A stretch of 64,000 nt of DNA, taken from NCBI GenBank assembly GCA_033032865.1, contig JAWHQI010000121.1, positions 248,001 through 312,000 on the forward strand, read 5' to 3'. Source of the stretch: Dactylorhiza incarnata. Taxonomy: Eukaryota; Streptophyta; Magnoliopsida; Asparagales; Orchidaceae. Positions within the stretch are counted from its first letter, which is position 1, and the number at the start of each line of letters is the position of its first letter. The position numbers were made by a program, and so were the translations under genes. Under the pieces are notes generated by a model that made no database searches, was not told the DNA's origin, and worked only from the letters and a program-made list of their open reading frames with translations. Below are positions 11,445-23,906 of this stretch, piece after piece.

Positions 11445-14400
11445 TGTAAGACCCCCTTTTTTTTTGCAAAAACCACCGGGTCTTAGGCCCAAAACTGCCG
11501 TTTTGCGGTGACACCCTCGCTCGGGAGGGTCGCCACTACAAAACGCCGATCCTGCCGGCCAATTCGATCACAAAGAAAAATAAAGTTTAAATGAATAAAC
11601 AAGCCAAGTCCACATCACATTTAAATAAATCATCAAAGAGATGTCCACATACATAACTGACAAAAAGATAACCAGGGCTTCTGCCCGATACAGAAAAACC
11701 TCACTACATAAGATCACTCGCGGAAGCAAATCAACTAAAATAATCACTCACGGATCCTGTCATCTGAACTCCTGAGCTATACTGCCCCACCTCCATTTGC
11801 ACCGGCCTCTGGTGCTGCCCCGTCGCCGCGGTCTCCTAAAATGATAAGGTCCACCGACCGTCAGTCAAAATGACTCAGCCAATTCGCCACCCCTTCCCCC
11901 AAGGCTCCTAGGCACCGTATGGGGAGGAGGAAGTGGAGGACAACCAAGGGGTAAGCAAATGCAGGTGACAAGGTGAATTCTATGCTACACAGGTGTTTAT
12001 ATATAAATGAAACAGGAAATAGAAAGCAGCATGGTATAAGAAAATAACGAACAGTAAGCAGTAAGTATAGTGGCAAGTAAAAATTATAAAGATAACCATT
12101 GATTTATAGGAATGCCCATACAAACCTATAGACCAAGGGGTTGTTTAGCAGGGCCTACCATATAAGTCGTCCCATAACCGACTTATACGTTAGGGGTAGG
12201 TTGAATGCAATGTTTATGCTATGACATGCGAGGTATGATGTTATGGTTTGCTCATACAAGTGCAACTCACCCACAACGACTCCATGCGCATAGATCTTTA
12301 GTTCCCTCTTTTTGGAGCGTGCAAGACTCCCAGGATACTCCCGTAGTGGCAAACGGAAGCGGTGGGTTGGGCCTCGCCCACCTCTAGGTTGGTATATGCA
12401 CTACCTAACCTAGACCTATCGTACGCCTCAACGCAAAACCGCGGAGCACCTGCGTACTCTTTCTGACTGGACCGCCAGACTTTTATGGCTAAGTGTAAAT
12501 ACCACACTTGCCGAGCCCAAGTATCAACGTCGGTGCAACGATCGCCAACACAAAGGACCCACCACCTTATGCACATGCAACACGTCTTCCAACAAACTCC
12601 GAGCCACGAGCTCCCCGGGCTAACCCGCCCGTCACCAACAAACCTTTCAGAATCATAAGTTCACCGGACTTAACCGGCTAGACACTCATGAGGAAAAACC
12701 TCATAATACCCTACCTGGATTAAACCTAGGTACCTTAGGACATTGATGGGAAAAGACGATCTTTCGTCAATCTCGGGACGACCTATCCCAAGGGTAGCTC
12801 CCCACCACCCTAGGACTCACCAAACCATAATTACTCCAGGGGTCCTCACATTATTACATGATTACCACTCAACCCTCACATCTCCAATTCGGTGCCCACT
12901 AATTTGACTCTTAACCCTAAAGTTGCTAAACTACTAAACGCAGACCACTCTTAACGTTTCGGTGCTCATGAAGGGAAGTACACTAAATACACAATCCTAT
13001 GACTCAACAATTTTATTGGAGGTCCATGCTACATATTTAAGACCAAATCCAGAGTTTCATAATTTTCCCAATAATATTAATATTTAAATCATTTTTCCCA
13101 AAATACCACTTCCTAAGATTTGAACTACAAGTATACTTTTCTGACTTTCAATGCCTGCCACAATTTGTACATAAATCAAGGGTACCTAGAAAACAGTAGA
13201 AATAAAATTTTAGGAAAATCCAGCAAGATTTACTATATTTAAAAATTCCAAAACCCATTTATTTCCAATTAGTTCCAAAGGAGGTACCCTCACATGAACT
13301 CCAAACATTATGAAAATTTATACAAAGTTGCAGTACACAAAAATATTTATCCTTACAAAATTTAACTATATTCCATAAAGGTTACATTTGTAATTTCCTC
13401 AAAGGATATATTTGCAATTATTTCCAAATTGAACTAGAGGTACCAAACATATTAATCCATAAATTATGAGAAACATACTGTGGGTTCACAATGGTATGAA
13501 ATGTCATCCAGCAAGGTTTCATGCAATTACAGAAAGTCATCGCCCTAAAATTAACCATCCCAAAAATTGCCAACAATATGAATAATTATAATTTGGACCT
13601 CCAAAAGTTTTCTAATGGTTCTAATAGAATCTCCAGAGATTAATAACAATAAAACTAAGTTGGTGACAGAAGATGGTTAATCATTAAGTATTATTTCTTC
13701 CTAAATCCCAAAACCCTAAATATTTACAAATCTACCCAAGGATTTATTACCTAGGTTTGGCAACTCCAAACCCCACCAATTTCTCACAATAGGACCCTCT
13801 AGTCACCAAGATCATCTTTCCAAAATTTCAAGTCAAACCATTAAGGTTTGACCCCTCTTCCTTCTTTGGCCTCTAATTGCACCCCTTTAGGGTTTAACCT
13901 AGGGTTAGGGTCAAAACTTCTCCAAATCCACCCAAACTTCTTGTGAGGGTATTATAGGACTCATAGAGCCCAGAGGGGTCCATTACACACCTCTCCAAGG
14001 ACATACACTCCTAAGTCCTTCACAAGTCCTAAAAGGGCACCCTAAGGCTAACCATTAGGGTTTGAGGGCACACTAAGCCCTAATTCCACCAAAATTGCTC
14101 CTTGGGTTGTCCCATACATCCCAAGTTAGTGACCAAGGTCACCCCTTTCAATCAGTGGGAGGGAGCACCTCCACACTTCAAAAATTCTCTTAAGTTCACT
14201 TTTGCCCTAATATAACCCTTAAGCAAACAAAAGTCCAAGGGAAACTCCCTACTTTTCCCAAGTCCAAGCTACTCACTATACTGGCCAGGGGTCAGTGAAT
14301 GACCACCCAAGATCCTACCAACACTTGGTGAGGAGTGAGGTTCTATTGGATACCTAATTGGGGTGCAAATAGCTTTTATCCCCTTTTTGATTTACTAGGG

Positions 14401-16511
14401 CAAACCTCCTCCAATGGCCACCAAATTTGGACCAAAGGTTGGCATGAGGGAGGGTGATGTGCACCCCAAATATGAAGCCAATTGGCTTTGTGGAAGAGTG
14501 GGGGCACTCACCCAAAGTTTTGCCTAAACCTAGGGGGCCTAAGGTTGTATTGGTGAATTACCCCACCAAAACAACTCCATAAATTATGAGATTTTAACCA
14601 GGGACCCCACTTACTCTCTAGGGCAACCCATCCAAGTTTGGAAGGGTTTTAAGATGTTTAGGGCACCTAATTAGGTCCCACAATGATTATTAAACCTTTC
14701 CAAAAAATGGGGAAAATTTGTCCAATCAAGCTGATTTTTGGACATGTGCTATATATATATAAGAGTAGCCCACCCTCCAAATATTAAGTCATTTGGAGTT
14801 ATAGATTGGTGTGGGCATCCAAAACAATTTCTGGTTAGCCCTATAGACAGACCTCACCAAAATGAGTGATGTGCCCTAACCAGGGCTCCAAATCGAGTGA
14901 TCTCAATTTTGGATTAAACTAGACCTCAGGGGCTCCAACTTTGATGTTGGACATATTTTCCCTAGAGGTCTCTAAGTAGTTTTAGCAGAATTAACTAGGT
15001 GCTGCAGTTTAATCACAAAAAATAAAATATAAAGCTAAGGGGCACACGAATCTTAAAGCAGATCTAACCGCGCCTGTTCATCGTCCCGGATAAACCTGCG
15101 GCTAGGATCTACCACGCCTGGGCCGAAAGATCTTGGATTTCCCGGCCACCTGAGCGCCACCCCGGCCGACCAACGCCACCACCACCTCCGTTGAGGTGGT
15201 GGCCAGCGATGAGCGGTGTTTGCTCGGCCGGAGGTGGCCGGAATCACGATCTGGAAGAAGAAGCCCAACCCGATCGACGGGAGGCTTGGATGGCTTGATT
15301 CCCAGCCAATTGGCCACGAAACGAGCCGCCGACGATTGGGATCTAATCCTCAGGGGTCAGAGAAGAGAATCGGACCTGTTGATGGGCTTGCCGTCGTGTT
15401 GTCCTGGTGTACACAATGGGAGCTCGGGGTGGTTGTGGTGCCATGCCGATTCAAGCCTCCTGAACACGATTCCTTCTGAAAACTTGGGGGTTTCTCTCCT
15501 CTCCGGCCTCTGAAGGTGATGGGGGGGGGGGGTCGAATGAAGGTGATGGTGGCTTTAACCACCAATGTCATTAATGGCCTCTTCGAATTCCTCCCAAGGC
15601 CGGCCCCCATGCATTCCCCCTGCCTTAATCACCCTTGGAAACTGCTGGAAACTCCTTGCAATCGACAGAGGAGATGAAAGGGAGTGTTAATGGGGGAGGC
15701 CAAGGGGTGAATCTCCTTAATGGCCATGAATGGCCTCTTTCTCTCACCTCAAAAATGGGGAAACCTTCATTTTCCCTCTCCTAATCACCATGGCCGGTTT
15801 CTCTACTCTCTCTTGAGTTTAATGCTAGTCTACTTGGGCTGGTTGACCAATCAAATGAGTTAGCCCAAAGGGATTGGGTTAGGTTTGAGAGATTTGACCT
15901 AAATTGGGCAATTTTGACTTTTGGCCAAATTGGCCAATTGGGGGACCCTAGGATGGGGCTTTTGGGTCCATTGGGTTCCAAATTAAGTTTAGAAACTATT
16001 GGTGGGGTCAATTTGGTCATATGAGTCTTAGTTGACCCAATCTAAGCCCATTTGACCAAAACAGGCTAAATTGACTTTGGTCAAATTGAGCCCTAGGGTT
16101 GACACAGTCATGGGGCTTTTAGGTCTACTAGGTCTCTTATGATAATCTAGACCTAGATGTGTGATCAATTTGACAAAGTGAAGGTTGATTGGCTCTAAAT
16201 AGGCTACTTTGACCAATTAGGGGGTTTAGGTTGACTTTAGTCAATTTGGCCTCTTAGGTTGTCCCCAATGGGCCCTTGGTGCCATAAGGGGGCCCCTAAG
16301 GGTTAGGGGTACTATGGTGGGGTCAAAAGGTCAAGTTGAGGCCCTAAAGTCCAACCCTAAGTTTGGTAAATGGAAATTGCTATTTGCAGACCAGGGTGGT
16401 TTCCTCCTTCTTTCCTAAGCTCTCAAGGTCAAATGGCTCTTCATATGGTTTTGTCATAACCTAGTCATGACAAAACCAACTTAGGGGTCTAGCAGTTTGA
16501 GGGATGTTACA
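11445..16511 (-). repeat. Element 1 5' LTR (5067 bp)
   Basis: Matches 1572-6645 with scattered substitutions and small indels; the longer G run near 15525 is one. It holds the same layout: inverted repeat at 16447-16477, TTGAC cluster at about 15850-16440 and GC island at about 15060-15510. Its inner end abuts the primer binding site. Outside those landmarks I see no gene in it. Confidence 0.93.
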
Positions 16512-18182
16512 TTTTGGGAACCTTCACGGTCAAGTTTGTCTAAATCCATTTCTTATGAATTCTAGATTTACGAAGTATTTTACTTAAGAAGGATTCTCGA
16601 TCAAATGTTTCTCTTCTTTTAATTATTTTCAAAACTCTATTTTATTCCGATAAAATAATATTAATTTACGTGAGTAAGATTACTCAACAGGACTCGGGCA
16701 AATACGACATCCTTCCTATACTATATTTTCGATAGGTACACTTGCCTACATTAGGATGTTAGTTGGAATTATTTTTAAAACTATATAAAATCTCTATCAA
16801 GTTTTTGGCGTCGTTGCCGGGGAATTTTTGTTGATATTTTGAAAGCGTAAATTTTATTACTTTTATCATTCTCTTTCTCCGCCCCCATTTCTCTGTTTTT
16901 TTAATTCCTTTCTATTAAGTAACGGTTGAGAATTTTCTTTTTCCAAAAAAATATAATGATATCTCAGTTGGCCGCAAAAGTTGTCGAGCTTCAACATAAG
17001 GTAAACCTTTTGGAAGCCGCACGAAAGCACCAACTTATTTGTTATTTTTGTGGTGCAAATCATTCTACCGAGGAATGTTATTCTAATCAAGTCATGGGTG
17101 TGACCCAAGGTCGTGTACTCTCCAAAAACAATGAATAAGACTGTGCTGGTTGCAGAATTTCAAATGATCATAACTTTTAATCCAGGAAGAGTTACGGGAT
17201 GTACCACCACATTTCGGGACGAGCACAAGATTATCTACAAATCTGGAAAATTTTCTCAAGTACACGCCCTCATGTTACGGGCGTGACATGGGCGTGAACA
17301 CGGGCGTGTACTGAGGAAAATTACAATTTTCTCCCAAATGCTTTCCAGCGTAATTTTAGAAGTTTTTCTCTGTACACGCCCTAGGTCACGGGCGTGACCT
17401 AGGGGCGTGACCTCAAGGTCACGGGCGTGTCTCACCCCGGGGAACATTCAATGAAGCAGTTTTCCACCGCAGGCAGTTTCAGCTTACACGCCCATAGTGA
17501 CGGGCGTGACCAGGGGGCGTGTACTCCAAAATGATAGATTTTGGCAGTTTTCCCCCAACGTTCCCGGGCTTTCAAGACGCACGTTCTGCACCTTATACTC
17601 CCTAGGTCACGGGCGTGACCTAAGGGCGTGACTTCAGAATTTTCTCCTTATAAATTCCCTGCTGCTGCCATTATCAAGGGATCCAGTCCTTGCTTCGATT
17701 GGGTCAATTTAAAAGTAGTTGTTCTGCATTTCATTAGTGTAATTTTATTTATGAAATTTATTTTATGCTTTGCAATTCCAATTCATAGCTTAGATTTACT
17801 TTACTCGCACTTGTACTTCTCTTTTCATGGTTATAAAATGTTCTTTTTCTTCAATCATGCGTAGCTAATTTTATTACATTTGATCGAATGAATTCTTAAG
17901 TAGTTTTATTTTGTAATCTCTTTTTCATAGTTTAGTTTTGGAAAACTAGGATTTATTTTCGAATTTAATTGCTTCGAATTCATATGCCGCGAATATGTTT
18001 CTCGATCTAAGATTCGTATGCTAGTGATCGAGAGATCCATGCAAACGAGGAGATCACCCAAAGATAAAAAGAGTTCTATGCATTCCTCGAGAGAGGGTGA
18101 CACAAATCTTTCGGATTGGAGTCAAATCCAATAGTTGGGCTCACCGCATAAAGCAAGCTTATGGGTTTCGACTGGCCGACGG
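16512..18182 (+). repeat. Array unit 2, right part, long form
   Basis: Continues unit 2 after element 1. Together the two parts make about 1730 bases. It contains the mini-Gag at 16956-17138 and all four GC-palindrome blocks (about 17263-17640). Confidence 0.85.
16956..17138 (+). CDS. Mini-Gag, 60 codons, intact (unit 2)
   Basis: Starts MISQLAAKVVELQHKVNLLE, a heptad-like helix, then has one zinc knuckle CYFCGANHSTEEC (C-x2-C-x3-H-x4-C), and ends RVLSKNNE. The spacing with Gly after the second Cys resembles Athila and TR-GAG nucleocapsid motifs. It starts about 130 bases after the primer-binding word, where gag begins in a retrotransposon, but lacks the capsid domain. A role in RNA binding is an inference. 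Its length and motif recur in many other units. Confidence 0.55.
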   Translation: MISQLAAKVVELQHKVNLLEAARKHQLICYFCGANHSTEECYSNQVMGVTQGRVLSKNNE

Positions 18183-19833
18183 GTCTTAATCGATCAAGCT
18201 AAGGTTAGGTGGTAGTTCTCTCGAGAGAGGCTCTTCCATATTTTGGGAACCTCCACGGTCAAGTTTGTCTAAATCCATTTCTTATGAATTCTAGATTTAC
18301 GAAGTATTTTACTTAAGAAGGATTCTCGATCAAATGTTTCTTTTCTTTTAATTATTTTCAAAACTCTATTTTATTTCCGATAAAATAATATTAATTTACG
18401 TGAGTAAGATTACTCAACAGGCATCAGGAAAATACGACATCCTTCCTATACTATATTTTCGATAGGTACACTACCCTACATCGGGATGTTAGTTGGAATT
18501 ATTTTTAAAACTATATAAAATCTCTATCAAGTTTTTGGCGTTGTTGCCGGGGAATTTTTGTTGATATTTTGAAAGCGTAAATTTTATTACTTTTATCATT
18601 CTCTTTCTCCGCCCCCATTTCTCTTTTTGTTTTTTTTAATTCCTTTCTATTAAGTAACGGTTGTTAATTTTATTTTTCCAAAAAAATATAATGATATCTT
18701 AGTTCACCGCAAAAGTTGTCGAGCTTCAACATAAGGTAAACCTTTTGGAAGCCGCACGAAAGCGCAAACTTATTTGTTATTTTTGTGGTGCAAATCATTC
18801 TAGCGAGAAATGTTATTCTAATCAAGTCATGGGTGTGACCCAAGGTCGTGTACACTCAAAAACTATGAATAAGACTATGCTGGTTGCAGAATTTCAAATG
18901 ATCATAACTTTCATTCCAGGAAAAGTTACGGGACGTGCCACCACATTTCGGGACCAGCACAAGATTATCTACAAATCTGGAGAATTATTCCACATACACG
19001 CCCTCATGTCACGGGCGTGACATGGGCGTGAACACGGACGTGTACTGAGGAAAATTACAATTTTCTCCCGAATGCTTCCTAGTGTAATTTTGGAAGTTTT
19101 TCTCAGTACACGCCCTAGGTCACGGGCGTGACCTAGGGGCGTGACCTACAGGTCATGGGCATGTCTCACCCCGGGGAACATTCAATGAAGCAGTTTTCCG
19201 CCGCAGGCAGTTTCAGCTTACACGCCCATAGTCACGGGCATGACCAGGGGGCGTGTACTCCAAATTGATGGATTTTGGCGGTTTTTCCCCCAACATTCCC
19301 TGGCTTTCAAGATGCACGTTTCGCACCTTACACGCCCTAGGTCACGGGCGTGACCTAGGGGCGTGACTTCTGAATTTTCTCCTTATAAATTCCCTGCTGC
19401 TGCCATTATTAAGGGATCCAGTCATTGCTTCGATTGGGTCAATTTTAGTGTAGTTTTTCTGCATTTCATTAGTGTAATTTTATTTATGAAATTTATTTTA
19501 TGATTTGCAATTCCAATTCATAGCTTAGATTTACTTTACTCGCACTTGTACTTCTCTTTCCATAGTTATAAAATATTGTTTTTCTTCAATCACGTGTAGC
19601 TAATTTTATTACATTTGATCGGATGAATTCTTAAGTAGTTATATTTTGTAATCTCTTTTTCATAGTTTAGTTTTGGAAAACTAGGATTTATCTTTGTATT
19701 TAATTGCTTCGAATTCATATGTCGCGAATATGTTTCTCGATCTAAGATCTGTATGCTAGTGATCGAGAGATCCATGCAAATGAGGAGATCACCCAAAGAT
19801 AAAAAGAGTTGTATCCATTCCTCGAGAGAGAGT
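18183..19833 (+). repeat. Array unit 3, left part, long form
   Basis: Long unit interrupted by element 2. The mini-Gag (from 18691) has the TAG at codon 4 and a one-base loss near its end that shifts the frame. The zinc-knuckle segment is still readable at 18745-18850. The four palindrome blocks lie at about 18995-19375. Confidence 0.85.
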
Positions 19834-20528
19834 TGTTGGATCGGTAGGCGCCCTTAGAGGGGGGGTGAATAAGGGTTTTAAAGATTTTATAATTATTTTG
19901 AATATTTTAGAAAAATCTTTGAATATGATAATAAAGAAGATCAAGACTAATCAAATAAAGTAAAAATAGAGACATGATTTTATTAACTTGAGAAACATGA
20001 TTACAAAATTTGATCTCTTATGAAAGCTAGAAATCAAAGCTAAATAGAAAAGAAACCTTTTGGTTTTCTATCCCGACTCGCTTCCCCACGAACCGGTGGC
20101 CCTAGCCTTATCCTCCCCGGATTCGGTCTCAAGCCGCTCTAGCCAATCCCTCCCCGGATGTGGCCTCGAGCCCCCCTAGACCTAGCCTAGATCTAGTCGC
20201 GAACACGAGGCGATTTTCCCCCTAAGTCCTACCCAGACCTAGTCGCCAACACGAGGCGATTTCACTAATCGTTTACAAAGAGGAATATGAAATAACAATA
20301 AAGAAATAAGAACTCCCTCAAGATGGACTTCTGAAGTTGGAGACGAAGATCCGCCGTTGAATAAGCGTTGTAGAAGCAGACTTCGATCTGATCCGGCGTG
20401 ACGAGATTCTCCTTCAGAAGTTTTGCAGAGCTTCGCTAGCACATCAACTTTCGGCCAAGATAGCCTCTGGAATTCTGGCACTCAATATATCTCTCTAATG
20501 TCTGTATGAAATGAGAGGACTTGGGTCC

Positions 20529-20536
20529 TTTTTATA
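20529..20536 (-). promoter_or_regulatory. TATA box of element 2 LTR
   Basis: The minus strand reads TATAAAAA, a strong TATA match, about 430 bases into the LTR. The copy in the 5' LTR, which would drive transcription, is at 27722-27729. Confidence 0.6.
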
Positions 20537-20539
20537 GAC

Positions 20540-20806
20540 TAGCGCTAGTGCCTGCGTTAGCCACTACCGCCGGCGCTATCTCATATTAGGAGACTTTTGC
20601 GTGGCAGAATCTTCAATCCAAGGCAACAATTCCACCATGCCTTCTGTGCATCGAGCTAGAGCCGGCGCTATCCACTATCGCCTGCGCTATCTCATATTAG
20701 GAGACTTTTTGTGCGGCAGAATCTTCAATTCGAGGCAACAATTCCAGCATGCCTTCTGTGCATCGAGCTAGCGCCGGCGCTATCCACTATCGCCTGTGTT
20801 AGTGAT
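20540..20806. repeat. GC-palindrome array beside the TATA box (element 2)
   Basis: Contains AGCGCTAG, AGCGCCGGCGCT and related words. A unit of about 111 bp starting at GCTATCTCAT is repeated (20575 and 20686). The homologous block in the other LTR is 27735-27998. Confidence 0.7.
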
Positions 20807-20966
20807 CAATTTGGAGTTGATGCCTCAATTTCGGGGGCAACCACCATATGTAAACCTTGAGTCATTTTGACCTGTTATCCTGCACACTAAGATCACACAA
20901 GATTAAATACACACATAGGATTTGTTATTCTCAAACCTAGGAGATGCGGAAGACCGTGTTCCAACA

Positions 20967-20982
20967 AACTCCCCCTTTTGAT
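20967..20982 (-). other. Element 2 polypurine tract
   Basis: The minus strand reads ATCAAAAGGGGGAGTT directly before the 3' LTR, the expected primer for plus-strand synthesis. Confidence 0.85.
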
Positions 20983-23305
20983 AATAACAAATCCATTAAT
21001 GATAAATCAGAGCATTAATCTAAATAAGCATGAAGAAGCATATTTGTGTGTGTGTGACAAGGATGACTTAGGATAAATAATGATTATAGCATTTTAGTAT
21101 TGCTCCCCCTAAATACCTAAATACATGCCCCCCCTAAGTGAATGCTCTCCTAATATGTTCTTAACTGAATTAAGCATGTTAGATATGTTATCATGTTAGT
21201 TCTCCCCCTTTTGTTATTAGCAAAAGTGGGAAGGAGACACCACTTCAAACTGTAATAATACGGTTAATAGGCATGATCGAGCTTTGAGAGAAGGAAATGA
21301 TAAGGAGTTGTAGAAATCTTTTCATTGAATTAGATTAGAGTTTGAGTATCTATATTGTCATAAATCAGAGTTTTGTAGCATAAACACAAGATAAAAGCAA
21401 AGGTGCGGAAGACTTAAAAGAAAACATCTTGTATAAGAAATGATAATTCAAAAAATAGTGGAGTTTTCATTTCAGAAAGAAGATGTTTTGTACATCAAAG
21501 GTTAAACAAGAGGTTAGTTTCACCAATGAAGAAACCAAGCATGAATAAATATTATCACAAGAGAGATTACGACAATGTTTTGGTAATTCATAATTTCAAA
21601 AACAAACTAAACATTGTAGAAATCATGCTAGGTTATCTAGTGCATTTTATAAATAAAGAGTAAGTATAGAATTAGCATTAGGATCCAATACTCATGAGAA
21701 GAAGTGTTATGGAAGATAATGATGTGCACAAGTGTATTTTGAATAAAGTGAACAAGTGTGTTAACCAAAAATACAAGACAAATATAGAGTAAAGTGCACA
21801 ATAAAAACACAAATAATTTTACTTCCACACACTTTTAAGCACAGATTAAAATGTACAACAACCAAGGTGCTTTGCACACACAATGCTTATGAAGACTTAT
21901 CAGGGTGCAAGTAGTGCTTGGGGGATCACACAAGTTAATTTATCAAGGTTGATTCTTTTTGTTGTGATCCTGTGTACTTAAGAAGAAGTGGTTTTATTTT
22001 TAAAATGAAGAGTTTGCACAAGACACTTTACTAATCTATCCAAGGTGCTCAACCCCACAATGCTTATGAAGACTAATCAGGAGGTTCAAGTAGTGCTCGG
22101 TGGAGGTAACTTTGTCAAGGTTATGATGAGTTTTGATTTGAACAAAGTTCTCAGATTACACGTGTTTTGCAAACAGTTTAAAGAAGAAATTTCAACCACT
22201 CTTCTTAATATTTAATAGTGCAAATAAATGTTGTGTAGGTAAGATACTTGTGCAATTTTAATTTTATGTACAATTACAATATATTAGCAAGCATTCTTAG
22301 ATTAAGAAGCACAAGGAGACTAAGCCAAAAGGTGAGTGAAATAATATCATTATCAAACATAAAACATTTACTCATACTTAGAGGCATGCTAAGCTTAGTC
22401 CTACACAAACTTTCTAATTATTATTGATGCAAATATGAATAGATAGATTGAAGCATGATAAAAGCAATGTTAAAGAAGTTTGAAAGAATCAATTGTAACA
22501 TTATAGAGACTCTAACGAATAGATTTAAATCATGCTTGATGTTCAAAAAAAATACAAAATTTTTGGATTGTTTTTAAGTTTTATGTTTTTGTATTTTGAT
22601 TTTTGAAAAAAAACTTTAAATAAAAGCAAAACATATATATATTTTTTTGGTTTTTGTCTTTTGTAATTTTATATTTGATTTTGGTAAATGACAAAAACTT
22701 TAAACAAGAGCAAAAATATTTTTGAAATTTTGTCTTTTATAGTTTTGTTTTTGATTTTTCAAAATTTAAATAAAATTAGTGGTGCAAAAACAAATAGTAC
22801 ATATCTAGTAACATAATTTTTGGAATTTTTCAAAATTTTAAAAATGCAGAAATTCAGAAAGTCACGCTAGCGCCGGCGCTAGCGCTAGCGCGGAATACAG
22901 TACACGATTTTCGAGGAGTTTAAAATTTTTGAATGTTGATCCTGATTAGGTGTCCCAATAGTAGTTTCATGCTGAAATTTTGGATTTGTAGCAGGTGTAT
23001 TGGATGGTTAAACATTGCAAATATTAGGTGTTAAAGGTGTGCAAATAGTGGACACCCAACACAAGAAAAAATTGATGAAATCCTGCATTACCAGATAATT
23101 CAAAATAGGGGGGGATTAATTTTAGGAGATTATAGATTTTTATTTGAATAAAGAATCAGAAAGCGCGATATCGCCGTCGCTAGTGATAGCGCTAGCGCTA
23201 TCGCGGATTTTGGTGAAACCGAGATCTATCTCCAGATCTTCCATTTCCACCCAATTTCTCCCAGGAAAAACCTAGAAGACGAGTCCTCCCCTGCATAGAT
23301 CTGAG
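20983..23305. other. Element 2 3' noncoding region
   Basis: AT-rich and without credible coding frames. It holds a second polypurine-like tract (21202-21213), two copies of a motif around TGAAGACTTATCAGG (21884-21903 and 22062-22081) that recurs in elements 3 and 4, and GC palindromes at 22864-22893 and 23161-23207. Confidence 0.7.
23161..23207. promoter_or_regulatory. GC-palindrome cluster upstream of the antisense gene
   Basis: Includes GCGATATCGC and AGCGCTAGCGCT. It lies about 100 bases before the candidate intron donor of the plus-strand ORF, much as the LTR arrays lie beside their TATA boxes. A promoter role is inferred from position only. Confidence 0.35.
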
Positions 23306-23906
23306 GTAAATCATCACCATTTCTTTTGATTTTTGCTTTAATCCTTGATTGTGATGATGAAGATGATGATGTTTGGAGTTTTTAGGTTGATTTAGGGATT
23401 AGATCCACAATGTTTGATCTTCTTCTTGGTTTTGATTTTGAGACTTAATGGTTTTGATTTTTGAGACAACATTTTTACATTTTCTTTTGATTTAGAGACT
23501 AGATCCACAAAGTTTGGTTTTCTTCACAATATTTGATTTTGGATTTTGGTTTTAATTTGTGTGGATATAAAAATTTTTGATTGAGCAAGGTATGATATGA
23601 GAATATTTTGATATGTTCCCAAAAAAAATCTTGAAATTAGTATTTGATATTGTCATGATATATGAGGTTAAGGGTTTTTTGGAATTTTTGTGAAAGCAAT
23701 TTTTCAACACTTATTAAGATGATTATTAAGATATTGGATTTCTTGATTTTTATTTGTTAATGAGATTATGTTGATTTCTTAAATTTTTGAATTGAGAATA
23801 ATTGAAAACATGTTGGATTTTAAAGATATTCTTAACAAATTTTTGTTTGTTTTTAGATGATAGTAATTTTAATTGTTATATTAATTTTTTTTTAATAATA
23901 TGACAG
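23306..23906 (+). other. Candidate 5' leader intron of the antisense gene
   Basis: The donor GAG|GTAAAT at 23306 follows a GC-richer leader, and the acceptor ATATGACAG at 23906 is directly followed by the ATG. The 601 bases between are T-rich as in plant introns. Frame is not at stake because this is leader sequence, so the call rests on splice signals and composition. Confidence 0.5.

Larger units (their letters stand above)
1572..16511 (-). mobile_element. Element 1: Ty3 chromovirus (Tekay/Del type), complete but decayed
   Basis: Two direct repeats of about 5.07 kb flank a 4.8-kb interior whose minus strand encodes gag, protease, reverse transcriptase, RNase H, integrase and chromodomain in Ty3 order. 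The minus strand has a tRNA-iMet-type primer site next to the right repeat, so the right LTR is the 5' one. The chromodomain and the RT style point to the Tekay/Del chromoviruses. Ends read TGTAA...TTACA. The host bases ATTTT occur at 1568-1572 and 16511-16515, a 5-bp target duplication if the terminal T and A are counted as host; with TG...CA ends the duplication is only TTT. At least eight in-frame stops and one deletion make it non-autonomous. The LTRs look about 95% identical by eye. Confidence 0.93.
19834..20966 (-). repeat. Element 2 3' LTR
   Basis: Direct repeat of 27022-28160. On the minus strand it begins TGTTGGAACACGG and ends CCGATCCAACA. It contains a TATA box at 20529-20536 and a GC-rich palindromic block directly upstream of it (20540-20806) with a 111-bp tandem duplication. 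Confidence 0.92.
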
